A stretch of DNA of 64,000 nucleotides, taken from positions 62,001 to 126,000 of the forward strand of contig NZ_PJZF01000013.1 in NCBI RefSeq assembly GCF_002858675.1. Direction: 5' to 3'. This stretch comes from Chimaeribacter californicus. GTDB taxonomy: Bacteria > Pseudomonadota > Gammaproteobacteria > Enterobacterales > Enterobacteriaceae. A model generated the notes under the pieces. It was given only the letters and a program-made list of their open reading frames with translations, did not search any database and was not told where the DNA came from. Position numbers and translations under genes: made by a program. Of this stretch, positions 25,627-34,649 are shown in pieces; the first letter of the stretch is position 1; each line of letters begins with the position of its first letter.

Positions 25627-26388
25627 ATGACCGCCGCGGAGCGACGTAAACAGATCCTTGCGATGACTAACGAGAAGGGATACCTCAATGCCGCCGAGCT
25701 GTCGGCCCATTTTGGGGTAGACAGCTCCACGATCCGGCGCGACCTCTCCCTGCTTGAGAAGAGCGGGCACGTTATGCGTACGCATGGCGGCCTGTTGCCC
25801 GTGGAGACATCCAGCCACGCAGACACGCCTTACAGTGTGCGGCGGCAGATGAACGGTGGGGCGAAACGCGCCATTGGCGAGTATGCCGCCAGCCTGGTTC
25901 AGGATGGGCAATCTTTAATTCTGGATAATGGCTCCAGCGTATTTGAGCTGGCCCTGGCGCTTAAAGACAGGAAGAATCTGACGGTCTTAACCAATGATAT
26001 TTATACCGCGTTTACGCTCAGCCATTACCCCGGGATTACCCTGCATGTGACAGGCGGCGTCATGCTGGATAACGTCTATACCCTGGTGGGCCAGGATACC
26101 CTCAATAAAATCGACAGCATGCACGTTGACTGGGCATTTTTAGGCGCTGAAGGTGTTCATCATGAACGGGGTTTAACCAACATCAACACCGTGGAAATTC
26201 CCGTGAAACAGGCGATGATCCGGGCAGCGGATAAAACCGTCGTGCTGGCTGACAGCAGTAAAATAGGGTATCGCGCCCTGTCACACGTGTGTGATTTAGA
26301 CGAGATTGCGCTCATTATTTCTGATAATAGCCAGCCGATTAAGCAACGTGCGCACTATGGCGATAAGCTGCATATCGTGCCGCTATAA
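25627..26388 (+). CDS. DeoR/GlpR family transcriptional regulator
   Basis: The 253-residue repressor has an N-terminal DeoR helix-turn-helix (residues 3-57: AAERRKQILAMTNEKGYLNA through VDSSTIRRDLSLLEKSGHVM) and the sugar-phosphate-sensing C-terminal domain (DGQSLILDNGSSVFELA, GGVMLDNVYTLVG, ADKTVVLADSSKIGYRAL). It is divergent from the SIS/kinase/ABC operon and the two palindromes between them are its probable operators. Inducer: probably the phosphosugar made by the ROK kinase. Confidence 0.92.
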   Translation: MTAAERRKQILAMTNEKGYLNAAELSAHFGVDSSTIRRDLSLLEKSGHVMRTHGGLLPVETSSHADTPYSVRRQMNGGAKRAIGEYAASLVQDGQSLILDNGSSVFELALALKDRKNLTVLTNDIYTAFTLSHYPGITLHVTGGVMLDNVYTLVGQDTLNKIDSMHVDWAFLGAEGVHHERGLTNINTVEIPVKQAMIRAADKTVVLADSSKIGYRALSHVCDLDEIALIISDNSQPIKQRAHYGDKLHIVPL

Positions 26389-26428
26389 CCTCCCCGGCGG
26401 CGGCCTGTGACTTCCCCTTCAGCGGTTG

Positions 26429-26450
26429 CCCCCGCCCAACCGGGCGGGGG
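26429..26450 (+). terminator. GC-rich hairpin after the DeoR-type gene
   Basis: Nine-base perfect stem CCCCCGCCC / GGGCGGGGG with an AACC loop, 40 bases after the stop codon. There is no T run. The right flank AGCCGTCA resembles that of the hairpin at 53830-53849 (AGTCGTCA), so it may be a repeated intergenic element. Confidence 0.45.
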
Positions 26451-26556
26451 AGCCGTCAGGCCGCATTTTAATGCAGTGCACCATGTTAACTCCCCGTTTT
26501 AGTGAAACCCCCCTCCCGGTAACGCCTTATTTGCCGCCTGATTAAGGAAAAAATTG

Positions 26557-26571
26557 TGGCATGGCCTTTGC
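26557..26571 (+). promoter_or_regulatory. Sigma-54 promoter for the guanidine operon
   Basis: TGGCATGGCCTTTGC fits the -24/-12 consensus TGGCAY-N5-TTGC with exact spacing and is followed by TTGATAAT. It lies about 50 bases upstream of the riboswitch. A TGCACCA half-site, as in NtrC boxes, is at 26477-26483. Together they suggest nitrogen-limitation control by sigma-54 and NtrC (inference). Confidence 0.72.
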
Positions 26572-26620
26572 TTGATAATTTTAAAGCAGCGCAACATACA
26601 ATTTGTGATTGACCAATAGC

Positions 26621-26714
26621 TGGCTAGGGTTCCGGTTCACGCAGGTGAATGTCTGGTCCGAGAGCCGGCGACCTCCACAGAGGTTACACGGCGGGACAAA
26701 AACCCGGGAGACAG
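26621..26714 (+). promoter_or_regulatory. Guanidine-I riboswitch (ykkC class)
   Basis: The conserved ykkC core is present in order: GGCTAGGGTTCCG, then a short variable arm, CTGGTCCGAGAGCCGG, a P-loop, ACACGGCGGGACAAAAAC and CCGGGAGA. This RNA class binds free guanidinium and turns genes on. It directly precedes a guanidine uptake and carboxylase operon, exactly the expected context. Its 3' strand overlaps the left arm of the terminator at 26705, so ligand binding should prevent terminator formation. Confidence 0.95.
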
Positions 26715-26750
26715 CAGCACCCTATGGTGTCGCGCTGCTCCCGTTTTTTT
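26705..26750 (+). terminator. Intrinsic terminator forming the riboswitch expression platform
   Basis: CGGGAG (26705-26710) pairs with CTCCCG (26738-26743), and AGCAGC pairs with GCTGC inside it; seven T follow (26744-26750). The left arm is shared with the conserved end of the riboswitch aptamer, a standard on-switch arrangement. Confidence 0.9.
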
Positions 26751-26769
26751 GTGCCAAACCGAGGTCAAC

Positions 26770-27828
26770 ATGAAATCTTCATCATTAATGCGTTCCTTTA
26801 TCCTGTCTGTTGCGCTGATTACCAGTTTTCCCTCCTTAGCGGCGGCTAAAAAAGAATTCAATATCTGCTGGACGATCTATGCCGGATGGATGCCGTGGGG
26901 CACCCTCAGCAACGAGAAAATCATCGATAAATGGGCCGACAAATACGGCATCAAGATAAATATCGTGCAGCTCAACGATTACATCGAATCCATTAACCAG
27001 TACACGGCCGGCCAGTTTGATGGCTGCACGATGACCAACATGGACGCCCTGACCATCCCGGCGGCCGGCGGCGTCGACAGCACCGCGCTGCTCACAGGCA
27101 GCTACTCCGAGGGTAACGATGGCGTGGTGCTTAAGGGCGCAGGCAAAACCCTTTCAGACCTGAAAGGCATGAACGTGTATTTACCGGCGCTCTCGGTTTC
27201 GCACTACCTGCTGGTGCGCGGGCTGGAAAAAGCCGGGCTGGCGGAGAAGGACGTGAAGGTGGTCAACACGTCCGATGCCGATATCGTCTCTGCCTTTAAC
27301 ACCGGCAGCGTCCGGGCCGCGGTTGCCTGGAACCCGCAGTTGTCGGTAATCAAAAGCGTGCCGGACACCACGGAAGTCTTCAGCTCTGCTCAGGTACCGG
27401 GCGAACTGATTGACATGATGGTAGTGAATACCCAAACCCTGAAAGAAAACCCCGCACTCGGCAAAGCCCTGACCGGCGCCTGGTTTGAAATCATGGCCAA
27501 AATGCAGGCGGGTGACACGCGGCTGTTAAGTGCCATGGCAGCGGACTCAGGCACTGACCTTGCGGGCTATCAGGCGCAGCTGAAGACCACCCACCTTTTC
27601 TGGACGCCGGCCGAGATGATGACGTTTATCACGGCCAAAGATCTGCCGGACGTCATGCAGCGCGTGGCTCAGTTCTCCTATGACAAAGGCTTGCTGGGCG
27701 AGGGCGCACCGGGTGCTGACTTCATTGGCATGACCTTCCCCGGCAATGTGACGCTGGGCGATCAGGGCAATATAAAACTGCGGTTCGACAGCAGCTTCCT
27801 GAAGATGGCTGTCGCGGGTCAGCTTTAA
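26770..27828 (+). CDS. ABC transporter substrate-binding protein of the guanidine/urea carboxylase region
   Basis: The 352-residue periplasmic protein (signal peptide MKSSSLMRSFILSVALITSF then PSLAAA) resembles nitrate/taurine-type binding proteins and the subfamily found next to urea/guanidine carboxylase genes. Motifs: FNICWTIYAGWMPWGTLSNE, GQFDGCTMTNMDALTIPAAG, TGSYSEGNDGVVLKG. GAGGT lies four bases upstream of ATG 26770. It is the first gene behind the riboswitch, so guanidine or a close derivative is the probable ligand. That role follows from context, not from recognised binding residues. Confidence 0.9.
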   Translation: MKSSSLMRSFILSVALITSFPSLAAAKKEFNICWTIYAGWMPWGTLSNEKIIDKWADKYGIKINIVQLNDYIESINQYTAGQFDGCTMTNMDALTIPAAGGVDSTALLTGSYSEGNDGVVLKGAGKTLSDLKGMNVYLPALSVSHYLLVRGLEKAGLAEKDVKVVNTSDADIVSAFNTGSVRAAVAWNPQLSVIKSVPDTTEVFSSAQVPGELIDMMVVNTQTLKENPALGKALTGAWFEIMAKMQAGDTRLLSAMAADSGTDLAGYQAQLKTTHLFWTPAEMMTFITAKDLPDVMQRVAQFSYDKGLLGEGAPGADFIGMTFPGNVTLGDQGNIKLRFDSSFLKMAVAGQL

Positions 27829-27852
27829 TTCATGACCACGGGAGCCCATGCC

Positions 27853-28668
27853 ATGAGATATATCAACCGGCACCCCCGGAAGGGGGCGCAAATTATGCTG
27901 ATGCTACTGCCTTTCGTGCTGATCATCGCGGCCTGGTTCATTGGGTCGGCCGTCCGGCTTGAGGCTAACCCGCATGACAAATTGCTGCCGGGCCTGACGC
28001 AGATGGCAGATGCCGTAGAGAGAATGGCGTTCACGCCGGACAGACGCAGCGGTGACTACCTGTTATGGGCAGACACGGCGGCCAGCCTGCTCCGCTTGCT
28101 GGCCGGCCTGGCCCTCTCTTCGTTGCTGGGATTAAGCATCGGCATTATTGCCGGCGTCTTCCCGGTTTACCGTGCCGCGCTGTCGCCGCTGATGACGGTG
28201 GTATCGATGATCCCGCCGCTGGCGATTCTGCCCATGCTGTTTATCGTATTCGGCCTGGATGAGCTGTCCAAGATCGTACTTATCGTGATTGGGATCACGC
28301 CGATGCTGGCCCGGGATCTGGAACAACGGGCACGGGAGATCCCACAGGAGCTGTTTATCAAAGCGCAGACGCTGGGTGCCAACAGCTGGACGCTGATTTT
28401 ACGCATCGTATTGCCGCAACTGCTCTCCCGGCTGATTACCTCGGTACGGCTGTTGCTGGGTTCCGCCTGGTTATTTCTTATCTCTGCAGAAGCGATATCC
28501 GCCACGGCCGGTCTCGGTTACCGCATTTTTCTCGTGCGCCGGTATATGGCGATGGACGTGATTATCCCTTACGTCATCTGGATCACGCTGCTGGCCTGGC
28601 TGATGGATGTTGCGCTGCGGAAGCTGCACAACCTCTGTTTCCCCTGGGCCGAAGGGGAGCGGAAATGA
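27853..28668 (+). CDS. ABC transporter permease (SsuC/TauC-like), guanidine operon
   Basis: The 271-residue inner-membrane permease of the nitrate/taurine family has the coupling motif EIPQELFIKAQTLGANSWTL and typical ends (LISAEAISATAGLGYRIFLV). The ATG at 27853 has GGGAG eight bases upstream; an earlier in-frame ATG at 27832 lacks a ribosome-binding site. Its last codons overlap the ATPase start (ATGA at 28665). It partners the preceding binding protein. Confidence 0.88.
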   Translation: MRYINRHPRKGAQIMLMLLPFVLIIAAWFIGSAVRLEANPHDKLLPGLTQMADAVERMAFTPDRRSGDYLLWADTAASLLRLLAGLALSSLLGLSIGIIAGVFPVYRAALSPLMTVVSMIPPLAILPMLFIVFGLDELSKIVLIVIGITPMLARDLEQRAREIPQELFIKAQTLGANSWTLILRIVLPQLLSRLITSVRLLLGSAWLFLISAEAISATAGLGYRIFLVRRYMAMDVIIPYVIWITLLAWLMDVALRKLHNLCFPWAEGERK

Positions 28669-29444
28669 GCTTTATTACGATAAAAAACATCTGGCAGGAG
28701 TATGGCGACCACGTTGTGCTGGAGCGGATCAATTTACAGGTACAGGCGGGGGAGTTCTGCTCCATGGTGGGGGCCTCCGGCTGTGGGAAATCCACCTTCC
28801 TGCGCCTGCTGCTGGGCCAGGAGCGTGCGACGCGCGGCGAAATCCTGCTCGACGGCGTCCCGCTGAACGCGGAGCCGGACAGGAGCCGGGGCGTGGTTTT
28901 CCAGCGCTATTCCGTCTTTCCCCACCTGAACGTGCTGGACAACGTGGCAGTAGGCTTTGAACTGCCCGCTTCGCCCCTTTTCGGCCGGCTGTTCGGGCAA
29001 CGTAAACGGGCGGCGCGCGAACGGGCTGCCGGGATGCTGGAGAAAGTGGGGTTAAGCCATGTGCTTTCCCACTACCCGGCGCAGCTTTCAGGCGGCATGC
29101 AGCAACGCCTGGCGATTGCCCAGGCCTTCGTGATGCAGCCGCGCGTTCTGTTACTGGACGAACCTTTCGGCGCGCTCGATCCCGGCATCCGCAAGGATAT
29201 GCATGCCCTCCTGCTACAGCTCTGGGGCGAAACGAAAATGACGGTATTTATGGTCACGCACGACCTGCCTGAAGGGTTCAATCTGGGCACCCGCCTGCTG
29301 GTGTTCGACAAGCTGCGGCACGACCCGCAGGCACCCAATGCGTACGGCGCGGGCATCACCTACGACATTCCGCTCAATGAAACCCGGCTGTCGGAGATGC
29401 TCGCCGCCCGCGCTGACCACCATCTACATTCCCTGAGGAGTTAA
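28665..29444 (+). CDS. ABC transporter ATP-binding protein (SsuB/TauB-like), guanidine operon
   Basis: The 259-residue ATPase has Walker A GASGCGKSTFLRLLLG, Q-loop VVFQRYSVFPHLNV, signature LSGGMQQRLAIAQAF, Walker B VLLLDEPFGALDPG and switch His in MVTHDLPEG. The C-terminal tail after 210 (LVFDKLRHDPQAPNAYGAGI) is characteristic of the copies found in urea/guanidine carboxylase operons. Translationally coupled to the permease through a four-base overlap. Confidence 0.9.
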   Translation: MSFITIKNIWQEYGDHVVLERINLQVQAGEFCSMVGASGCGKSTFLRLLLGQERATRGEILLDGVPLNAEPDRSRGVVFQRYSVFPHLNVLDNVAVGFELPASPLFGRLFGQRKRAARERAAGMLEKVGLSHVLSHYPAQLSGGMQQRLAIAQAFVMQPRVLLLDEPFGALDPGIRKDMHALLLQLWGETKMTVFMVTHDLPEGFNLGTRLLVFDKLRHDPQAPNAYGAGITYDIPLNETRLSEMLAARADHHLHSLRS

Positions 29445-29447
29445 CAC

Positions 29448-30176
29448 ATGCAACCCACGCTTCATACCGGCCCTGCTCTGCGTGAAGAACATCTTCCCGG
29501 CGGCGGCCACTATTCCTTTATTTTACGGCGCGGGCAGATCCTGCGCATGACGGACATTGAAGGCGGCGCCAACGTCAGCATGATGATGCTCAATGCCCAT
29601 GAAAAAAGTGAACGCCTGAACCTGCCGGACACCCTGAAAGGCCAGCACACCGCCCGCCTGACCACCGGCCACTGCTTCTACTCCGACATGGGGCGCGTGC
29701 TGGCCGGGATTGTGGCGGACAGCTGCGGCTGGCACGACCCGTTTGGCGGGGTGCTGAATGCGCAGGAAACCCGTGAAAAGTATGGGGAAGGGCGCTATCA
29801 GGAGCAGCGTAACCATTTTTACCGTAACGGCACGGATAACCTGCTGGTGGAAATGGGCAAGTGGGACATGCGGCTAGAGGATTTGCTGATGGTCATCAAC
29901 TTTTTCAGCAAGGTGACCGTGGATGACAGCGGCAACTTCGCCTTTTACCATGGCCACTCCGGCCCCGGCAGCTATGTTGAGCTCTTTGCGATGATGGACA
30001 CCCTGATCGTTCTCACGGCGTTGCCGCACCCGCTCGACCCCGCCACGCAGTATGCGCCCCTGCCGGTTCACCTGAGCTGGTATCAGGCTGACGATGAGCA
30101 GGCCGCCATTCAGCGGCTGCATTCCCGCCCGGAAAATCAGCGGGCTTTTGCGAATACCGCGCTCTGGGCCAGGTAA
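29448..30176 (+). CDS. Urea amidolyase-associated protein 1 (carboxyguanidine deiminase-type subunit)
   Basis: The 242-residue protein of the UAAP1 family matches GGHYSFILRRGQILRMTDIE, GGANVSMMMLNAH, GHCFYSDMGRVLAGIVADSC and GWHDPFGG. Members partner UAAP2; work on free-guanidine metabolism assigned the pair as carboxyguanidine deiminase (CgdAB), which removes ammonia from carboxyguanidine to give allophanate. The conserved Cys/His in DSCGWHD could bind metal or act in catalysis (inference). It starts three bases after the ATPase stop, and UAAP2 follows after nine bases. Confidence 0.9.
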   Translation: MQPTLHTGPALREEHLPGGGHYSFILRRGQILRMTDIEGGANVSMMMLNAHEKSERLNLPDTLKGQHTARLTTGHCFYSDMGRVLAGIVADSCGWHDPFGGVLNAQETREKYGEGRYQEQRNHFYRNGTDNLLVEMGKWDMRLEDLLMVINFFSKVTVDDSGNFAFYHGHSGPGSYVELFAMMDTLIVLTALPHPLDPATQYAPLPVHLSWYQADDEQAAIQRLHSRPENQRAFANTALWAR

Positions 30177-30185
30177 AAGGAGATC

Positions 30186-30824
30186 ATGATGAGTCTGACC
30201 GTTAGCCCGTTAAATCCGGCGGAAGCCCTGTTCCGCCATACCATCCCGGCCGGGGAACCCTACCTGTTTGAGGTGAAAAAGGGCCAGACCGTACGCCTGC
30301 ATGACCTCGAAGGGAATCAGGCGATCGATACGCTGTTCTATAACGCTGATGAGCCGCGTGAGCGTTACGACCCGCAGCGCACCCTGCGCCGTCAGGGCAA
30401 TGCCTACCTGACCACCGGCAGCGTGTTGTACTCCAATCTCGGCAACCCGCTGCTGACCATCACGGCCGATACCTGCGGCAGGCACGATACGCTCGGCGGT
30501 GCCTGCTCCCAGGAGAGCAATACCGTGCGCTACGACCAGGATAAGCGCTATATGCACAGCTGCCGGGATAATTTTCTCTGTGCCTCGCTGCATGATGGCC
30601 GGCTGCAAAAGCGCGACATCGGCGCCAACATTAACTTTTTCATGAACGTGCCGGTCACGCCGGAAGGCGGCCTGACGTTTGCGGACGGCATTTCTGCACC
30701 GGGCAAATATGTTGAATTGCTCGCGCACGGTAACGTCATTGTGTTGATCTCCAACTGCCCGCAGCTCAATAACCCCTGTAACGGCTGGAACCCGACCCCT
30801 GCTGAAGTCCTGGTCTGGGGCTGA
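30186..30824 (+). CDS. Urea amidolyase-associated protein 2 (carboxyguanidine deiminase-type subunit)
   Basis: The 212-residue paralogue of the previous protein (UAAP2 family) has [59 protein letters not shown] and [20 protein letters not shown]. It is expected to form a heteromer with UAAP1. AAGGAGATC precedes ATG 30186; a second ATG at 30189 is equally possible. A 177-base gap without a clear terminator separates it from the carboxylase gene. Confidence 0.9.
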   Translation: MMSLTVSPLNPAEALFRHTIPAGEPYLFEVKKGQTVRLHDLEGNQAIDTLFYNADEPRERYDPQRTLRRQGNAYLTTGSVLYSNLGNPLLTITADTCGRHDTLGGACSQESNTVRYDQDKRYMHSCRDNFLCASLHDGRLQKRDIGANINFFMNVPVTPEGGLTFADGISAPGKYVELLAHGNVIVLISNCPQLNNPCNGWNPTPAEVLVWG

Positions 30825-31001
30825 CCCCTTCAGGACGGTGGGGAAGATTTTTTAGCCGGTTTTCAGGGCGCGGGCCTGTACCCGGCATATAGGCATCAAC
30901 ACCGGGCAGTGGTTTACTTTTCCTTGCTCATGCCCCCCTGTGGACGACCTCAGGGCGAATCAATTTTTGCGGGACGACCCGCCAAAATATGAGTGCGCTC
31001 C

Positions 31002-34000
31002 ATGTTCAGCAAACTTCTTATTGCCAACCGCGGTGCGATCGCCTGCCGCATCCTCCGGACCCTGCGCGGGATGCAGGTACCCGGCGTTGCCGTCTATTCC
31101 GAAGCGGATCTCAGCAGCCTGCATGTGCGTGAAGCCGATGAGGCTATCAGCCTCGGTGAAGGGCCGGCGGCACAGACGTATCTGGTTATCGAAAAAATCA
31201 TCGGGGCCGCAAAGCGCAGCGGCGCTGAGGCGATCCACCCGGGTTATGGCTTCCTCTCGGAAAATGCCGCCTTTGCCGAAGCCTGTGAAGCGGCGGGCCT
31301 GGTATTTATTGGCCCCACGCCTGCGCAGTTACGCACCTTTGGCCTCAAGCACACCGCCCGTGCGCTGGCTAAAAACCAGGGCGTGCCGATGCTGGAAGGC
31401 ACCGGTCTTCTGGCTGACAGCCGTGAAGCCTGCCTCGCAGCAGAAACCGTAGGCTATCCGGTTATGCTCAAAAGTACCGCCGGCGGTGGGGGTATCGGGA
31501 TGCGGGTATGCCATAACGCCGCAGAACTGACGGAGGCTTTTGCCGCCGTACAACGCCTGGGCCAGAATAACTTCAGTGATGACGGCGTATTCCTGGAAAA
31601 ATACATTTCCCGCGCCCGCCATCTTGAAGTGCAAATTTTTGGGGACGGCAACGGGGCGGTGATCGCACTGGGTGTGCGTGACTGTTCGGTTCAGCGCCGG
31701 AATCAGAAAGTCATCGAGGAAACGCCTGCGCCCAATCTGCCTGAGGGCATGGCAGAAGCGCTGTGTGACGCCGCCATCGCGCTCGGCAAGGCGGTAAATT
31801 ATCGCAGTGCCGGCACCGTCGAGTTTGTTTACGACAGCGCGGCAGAGACGTTTTATTTTCTGGAAGTGAACACCCGCCTGCAGGTTGAGCATGGCGTCAC
31901 GGAGCAGGTCTGGGGTGTTGATCTGGTTCGCTGGATGATTGAACTGGCCGCGAATGCCTTACCGCCGCTTGATACGCTTTTCAACGGGTTGACGCCTCAT
32001 GGCCATGCGATACAGGCGCGCCTTTACGCGGAAGACCCGGGCCGCAACTTTCAGCCTTCACCCGGCCTGCTCACCGAGGTGGCCTTCCCGGATGCTGACG
32101 GCAAAACGTTACGCGTTGATCGCTGGATTGAAGCCGGTTGTGAGGTTCCCCCCTTTTTCGACCCCATGCTCGCGAAAATCATCGCCTGGCACCCAAGCCG
32201 CGACGCGGCGATTGAAGGCCTGTCCGCGGCACTGGCCGGCACCCGGTTATATGGTGTGGAAACCAACCGCCAGTATCTGCAGCAGATCCTCGCCTATGCG
32301 CCTTTCAGTGAGGGCATTGCCTGGACACGCTGCCTGGAGCAGCTGAGCTATCGGGCCTTAACGGTGGAGGTGCTGTCGGCGGGGACGCAAACCACCCTGC
32401 AGGACTACCCAGGGCGGCTGGGATATTGGGCGGTGGGGGTGCCGCCCTCGGGGCCGATGGACGATCGCGCATTGCGTTTGGGCAACCGGCTGCTGGGCAA
32501 CCCGGAAGGGGAGGTGGCGCTGGAAATCACGCTCACCGGCCCCGTGCTGAAGTTCAATACCCGCACCCTGGCGGTGATCAGCGGGGCACCGGTGGCGGCT
32601 TCGCTGGACGGGGAACGGGTCGCCATGCACCGTGTCTTCGCGATCCCGGCAGGCGGGACGTTACACATCGGTGCGGTGGAGGGCGCGGGCGTCAGAAGTT
32701 ATCTCTGCCTGCACGGCGGCATTAAGGTGCCCGGGTATCTCGGCAGCAAAAGTACCTTTACGCTGGGCCAGTTTGGCGGGCATGCCGGGCGGGCATTGCG
32801 CAGCGGTGATGTGCTGCACCTGTCAGACGCGGGGGACGGCCAGCCAGGCGCCGCGCTTTCCCCGGCACTGTACCCCCCGCTGCCTGCCGTGCGCACCCTC
32901 AGGGTTATTTACGGGCCGCACGGCGCGCCTGAATTCTTCGCTGAAGAGTATATAAAGACGTTCTTTGCCACCGACTGGGAAGTGCATTTCAACTCCAGCC
33001 GGACGGGCGTGCGGCTGATTGGCCCCAAACCGGTCTGGGCGCGTGAGAGCGGCGGCGAGGCGGGCCTGCACCCTTCAAACATCCATGATAATCCTTACGC
33101 GGTCGGTGCCGTGGATTTTACCGGGGATATGCCGGTGATCCTCGGGCCGGACGGCCCCAGCCTGGGCGGGTTTGTCTGCCCGGTGACGGTGATTGAGGCC
33201 GATCTCTGGCAACTCGGCCAGCTTAACGCCGGTGATAAGGTGCGCTTTGTCCCGGTGGATCTCACCACGGCACGCCAGCTGGCCAAAGGCCGTCGGGAAG
33301 AGCTGGCGTCATTAACAGCAGTTGAGACACCGTGGCAGCCGGCACCGCTGGTCTCCCCCATCATCATGACGCAGGGTGAGGCCGATAAACGCCTTATTGC
33401 CCGGCTCTCCGGGGATACGCATGTCCTGCTTGAAGCGGGCGAGGCTGAACTGGATCTGGTGCTGCGTTTTCGTATTCACGCCCTGATGCAGGCGCTGGAA
33501 GCGGCCTCGCTTGAGGGCATCATCGACATCACGCCCGGCATCCGTTCCCTCCAGGTGCATTATCAGCCCGAGACACGGCCGCTGAGCACGTTACTTGATG
33601 AGATTTTCCGGCAGTGGGAAACGGTCTGCATGACCGACGATTTGCAGGTGCCCACACGCATTGTGCATTTGCCGCTGTCATGGGACGACCCCGCCTGCCG
33701 TACCGCCATCGAAAAATACATGACCACCGTGCGGCGGGATGCGCCCTGGTGCCCAAGTAACCTCGAGTTTATCCGCCGCATAAACGATTTGCCCGATGAG
33801 CAGGCTGTCTGGAACACGGTATTTGATGCCAGCTATCTGGTGCTGGGGCTGGGGGATGTTTACCTGGGCGCACCGGTGGCCACGCCCCTGGATCCACGCC
33901 ACCGGCTGGTGACAACCAAATACAACCCGGCACGCACCTGGACGGCAGAAAACTCGGTGGGCATTGGCGGAGCGTATCTTTGCGTTTATGGCATGGAGGG

Positions 34001-34607
34001 GCCGGGCGGCTACCAGTTTGTCGGCCGTACGCTTCAGATGTGGAACCGTTATCACGAGGTTGCGGATTTTGCGGGCAAACCCTGGCTGTTGCGCTTCTTT
34101 GACCAGCTGCGTTTTTATCCGGTGTCGGCCGAGGAGCTGCTGGCGATCCGCCGTGATTTCCCGCTCGGGCGTTATCCGCTGCGTATTGAGCACAGCACCC
34201 TTTGCCTGTCGGATTATCAGCAGTTCCTCTCACGTGAAGCCGACAGTATTGCGGCCTTCCGGGACGGTCAGCAGAAGGCATTCAACGCCGAACGCGAACG
34301 GTGGATAGCCAGCGGGCAGGCGCATTTTGACAGTCAGGAGGTGCAGGCTGAGCCGGAGGAGGAAGTACCGCTGGCCGCCGGCCAGCTGGGTGTGGAAAGC
34401 CCTGTCTCCGGCAACGTATGGCAGGTACAGGTGCTGCCGGGCCGTAAAGTCCGTGCCGGTGAGGTGCTCATGATCCTCGAGTCCATGAAAATGGAGATCC
34501 CGCTCACCGCCCCCTGTGACGGCATTGTCCAGCAGATCGGTATCCAGCCAGGTGCGCCTGTCCGCGCCGGGCAGCGTGTGATGGTGATCACCGGGGAGAA
34601 GATCTGA
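31002..34607 (+). CDS. Biotin-dependent guanidine/urea carboxylase (urea amidolyase carboxylase-type)
   Basis: The 1201-residue enzyme carboxylates guanidine (or urea) with ATP and bicarbonate. Domains: biotin carboxylase (about 1-450, KSTAGGGGIGMRVCH, ARHLEVQIFGDGNGAV, FLEVNTRLQVEHGVTE); AHS2/KipA-like (about 455-775, TTLQDYPGRLGYWAVGVPPS); AHS1/KipI-like (about 800-1085, ASYLVLGLGDVYLG...GGAYLCVYGMEGPGGYQFVG); biotinyl domain with ESMKMEIP near the C-terminus (Lys about 1163). No amidase (allophanate hydrolase) domain is fused. I use ATG 31002 (MFSKLLIANRGAIA); a GTG at 30993 adds three residues. The riboswitch and UAAP neighbours favour guanidine over urea. Confidence 0.93.
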   Translation: MFSKLLIANRGAIACRILRTLRGMQVPGVAVYSEADLSSLHVREADEAISLGEGPAAQTYLVIEKIIGAAKRSGAEAIHPGYGFLSENAAFAEACEAAGLVFIGPTPAQLRTFGLKHTARALAKNQGVPMLEGTGLLADSREACLAAETVGYPVMLKSTAGGGGIGMRVCHNAAELTEAFAAVQRLGQNNFSDDGVFLEKYISRARHLEVQIFGDGNGAVIALGVRDCSVQRRNQKVIEETPAPNLPEGMAEALCDAAIALGKAVNYRSAGTVEFVYDSAAETFYFLEVNTRLQVEHGVTEQVWGVDLVRWMIELAANALPPLDTLFNGLTPHGHAIQARLYAEDPGRNFQPSPGLLTEVAFPDADGKTLRVDRWIEAGCEVPPFFDPMLAKIIAWHPSRDAAIEGLSAALAGTRLYGVETNRQYLQQILAYAPFSEGIAWTRCLEQLSYRALTVEVLSAGTQTTLQDYPGRLGYWAVGVPPSGPMDDRALRLGNRLLGNPEGEVALEITLTGPVLKFNTRTLAVISGAPVAASLDGERVAMHRVFAIPAGGTLHIGAVEGAGVRSYLCLHGGIKVPGYLGSKSTFTLGQFGGHAGRALRSGDVLHLSDAGDGQPGAALSPALYPPLPAVRTLRVIYGPHGAPEFFAEEYIKTFFATDWEVHFNSSRTGVRLIGPKPVWARESGGEAGLHPSNIHDNPYAVGAVDFTGDMPVILGPDGPSLGGFVCPVTVIEADLWQLGQLNAGDKVRFVPVDLTTARQLAKGRREELASLTAVETPWQPAPLVSPIIMTQGEADKRLIARLSGDTHVLLEAGEAELDLVLRFRIHALMQALEAASLEGIIDITPGIRSLQVHYQPETRPLSTLLDEIFRQWETVCMTDDLQVPTRIVHLPLSWDDPACRTAIEKYMTTVRRDAPWCPSNLEFIRRINDLPDEQAVWNTVFDASYLVLGLGDVYLGAPVATPLDPRHRLVTTKYNPARTWTAENSVGIGGAYLCVYGMEGPGGYQFVGRTLQMWNRYHEVADFAGKPWLLRFFDQLRFYPVSAEELLAIRRDFPLGRYPLRIEHSTLCLSDYQQFLSREADSIAAFRDGQQKAFNAERERWIASGQAHFDSQEVQAEPEEEVPLAAGQLGVESPVSGNVWQVQVLPGRKVRAGEVLMILESMKMEIPLTAPCDGIVQQIGIQPGAPVRAGQRVMVITGEKI

Positions 34608-34623
34608 GGACAGCCACGTCGGG

Positions 34624-34642
34624 GCGCCGGGGCACCCGGCGC
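34624..34642. terminator. GC hairpin between convergent carboxylase and EamA genes
   Basis: GCGCCGGG (34624-34631) and CCCGGCGC (34635-34642) form a perfect eight-base stem with a three-base loop, 17 bases after the carboxylase stop and just before the stop of the opposite gene. No T run, so strength is uncertain. Confidence 0.5.
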
Positions 34643-34649
34643 ATTGGCG

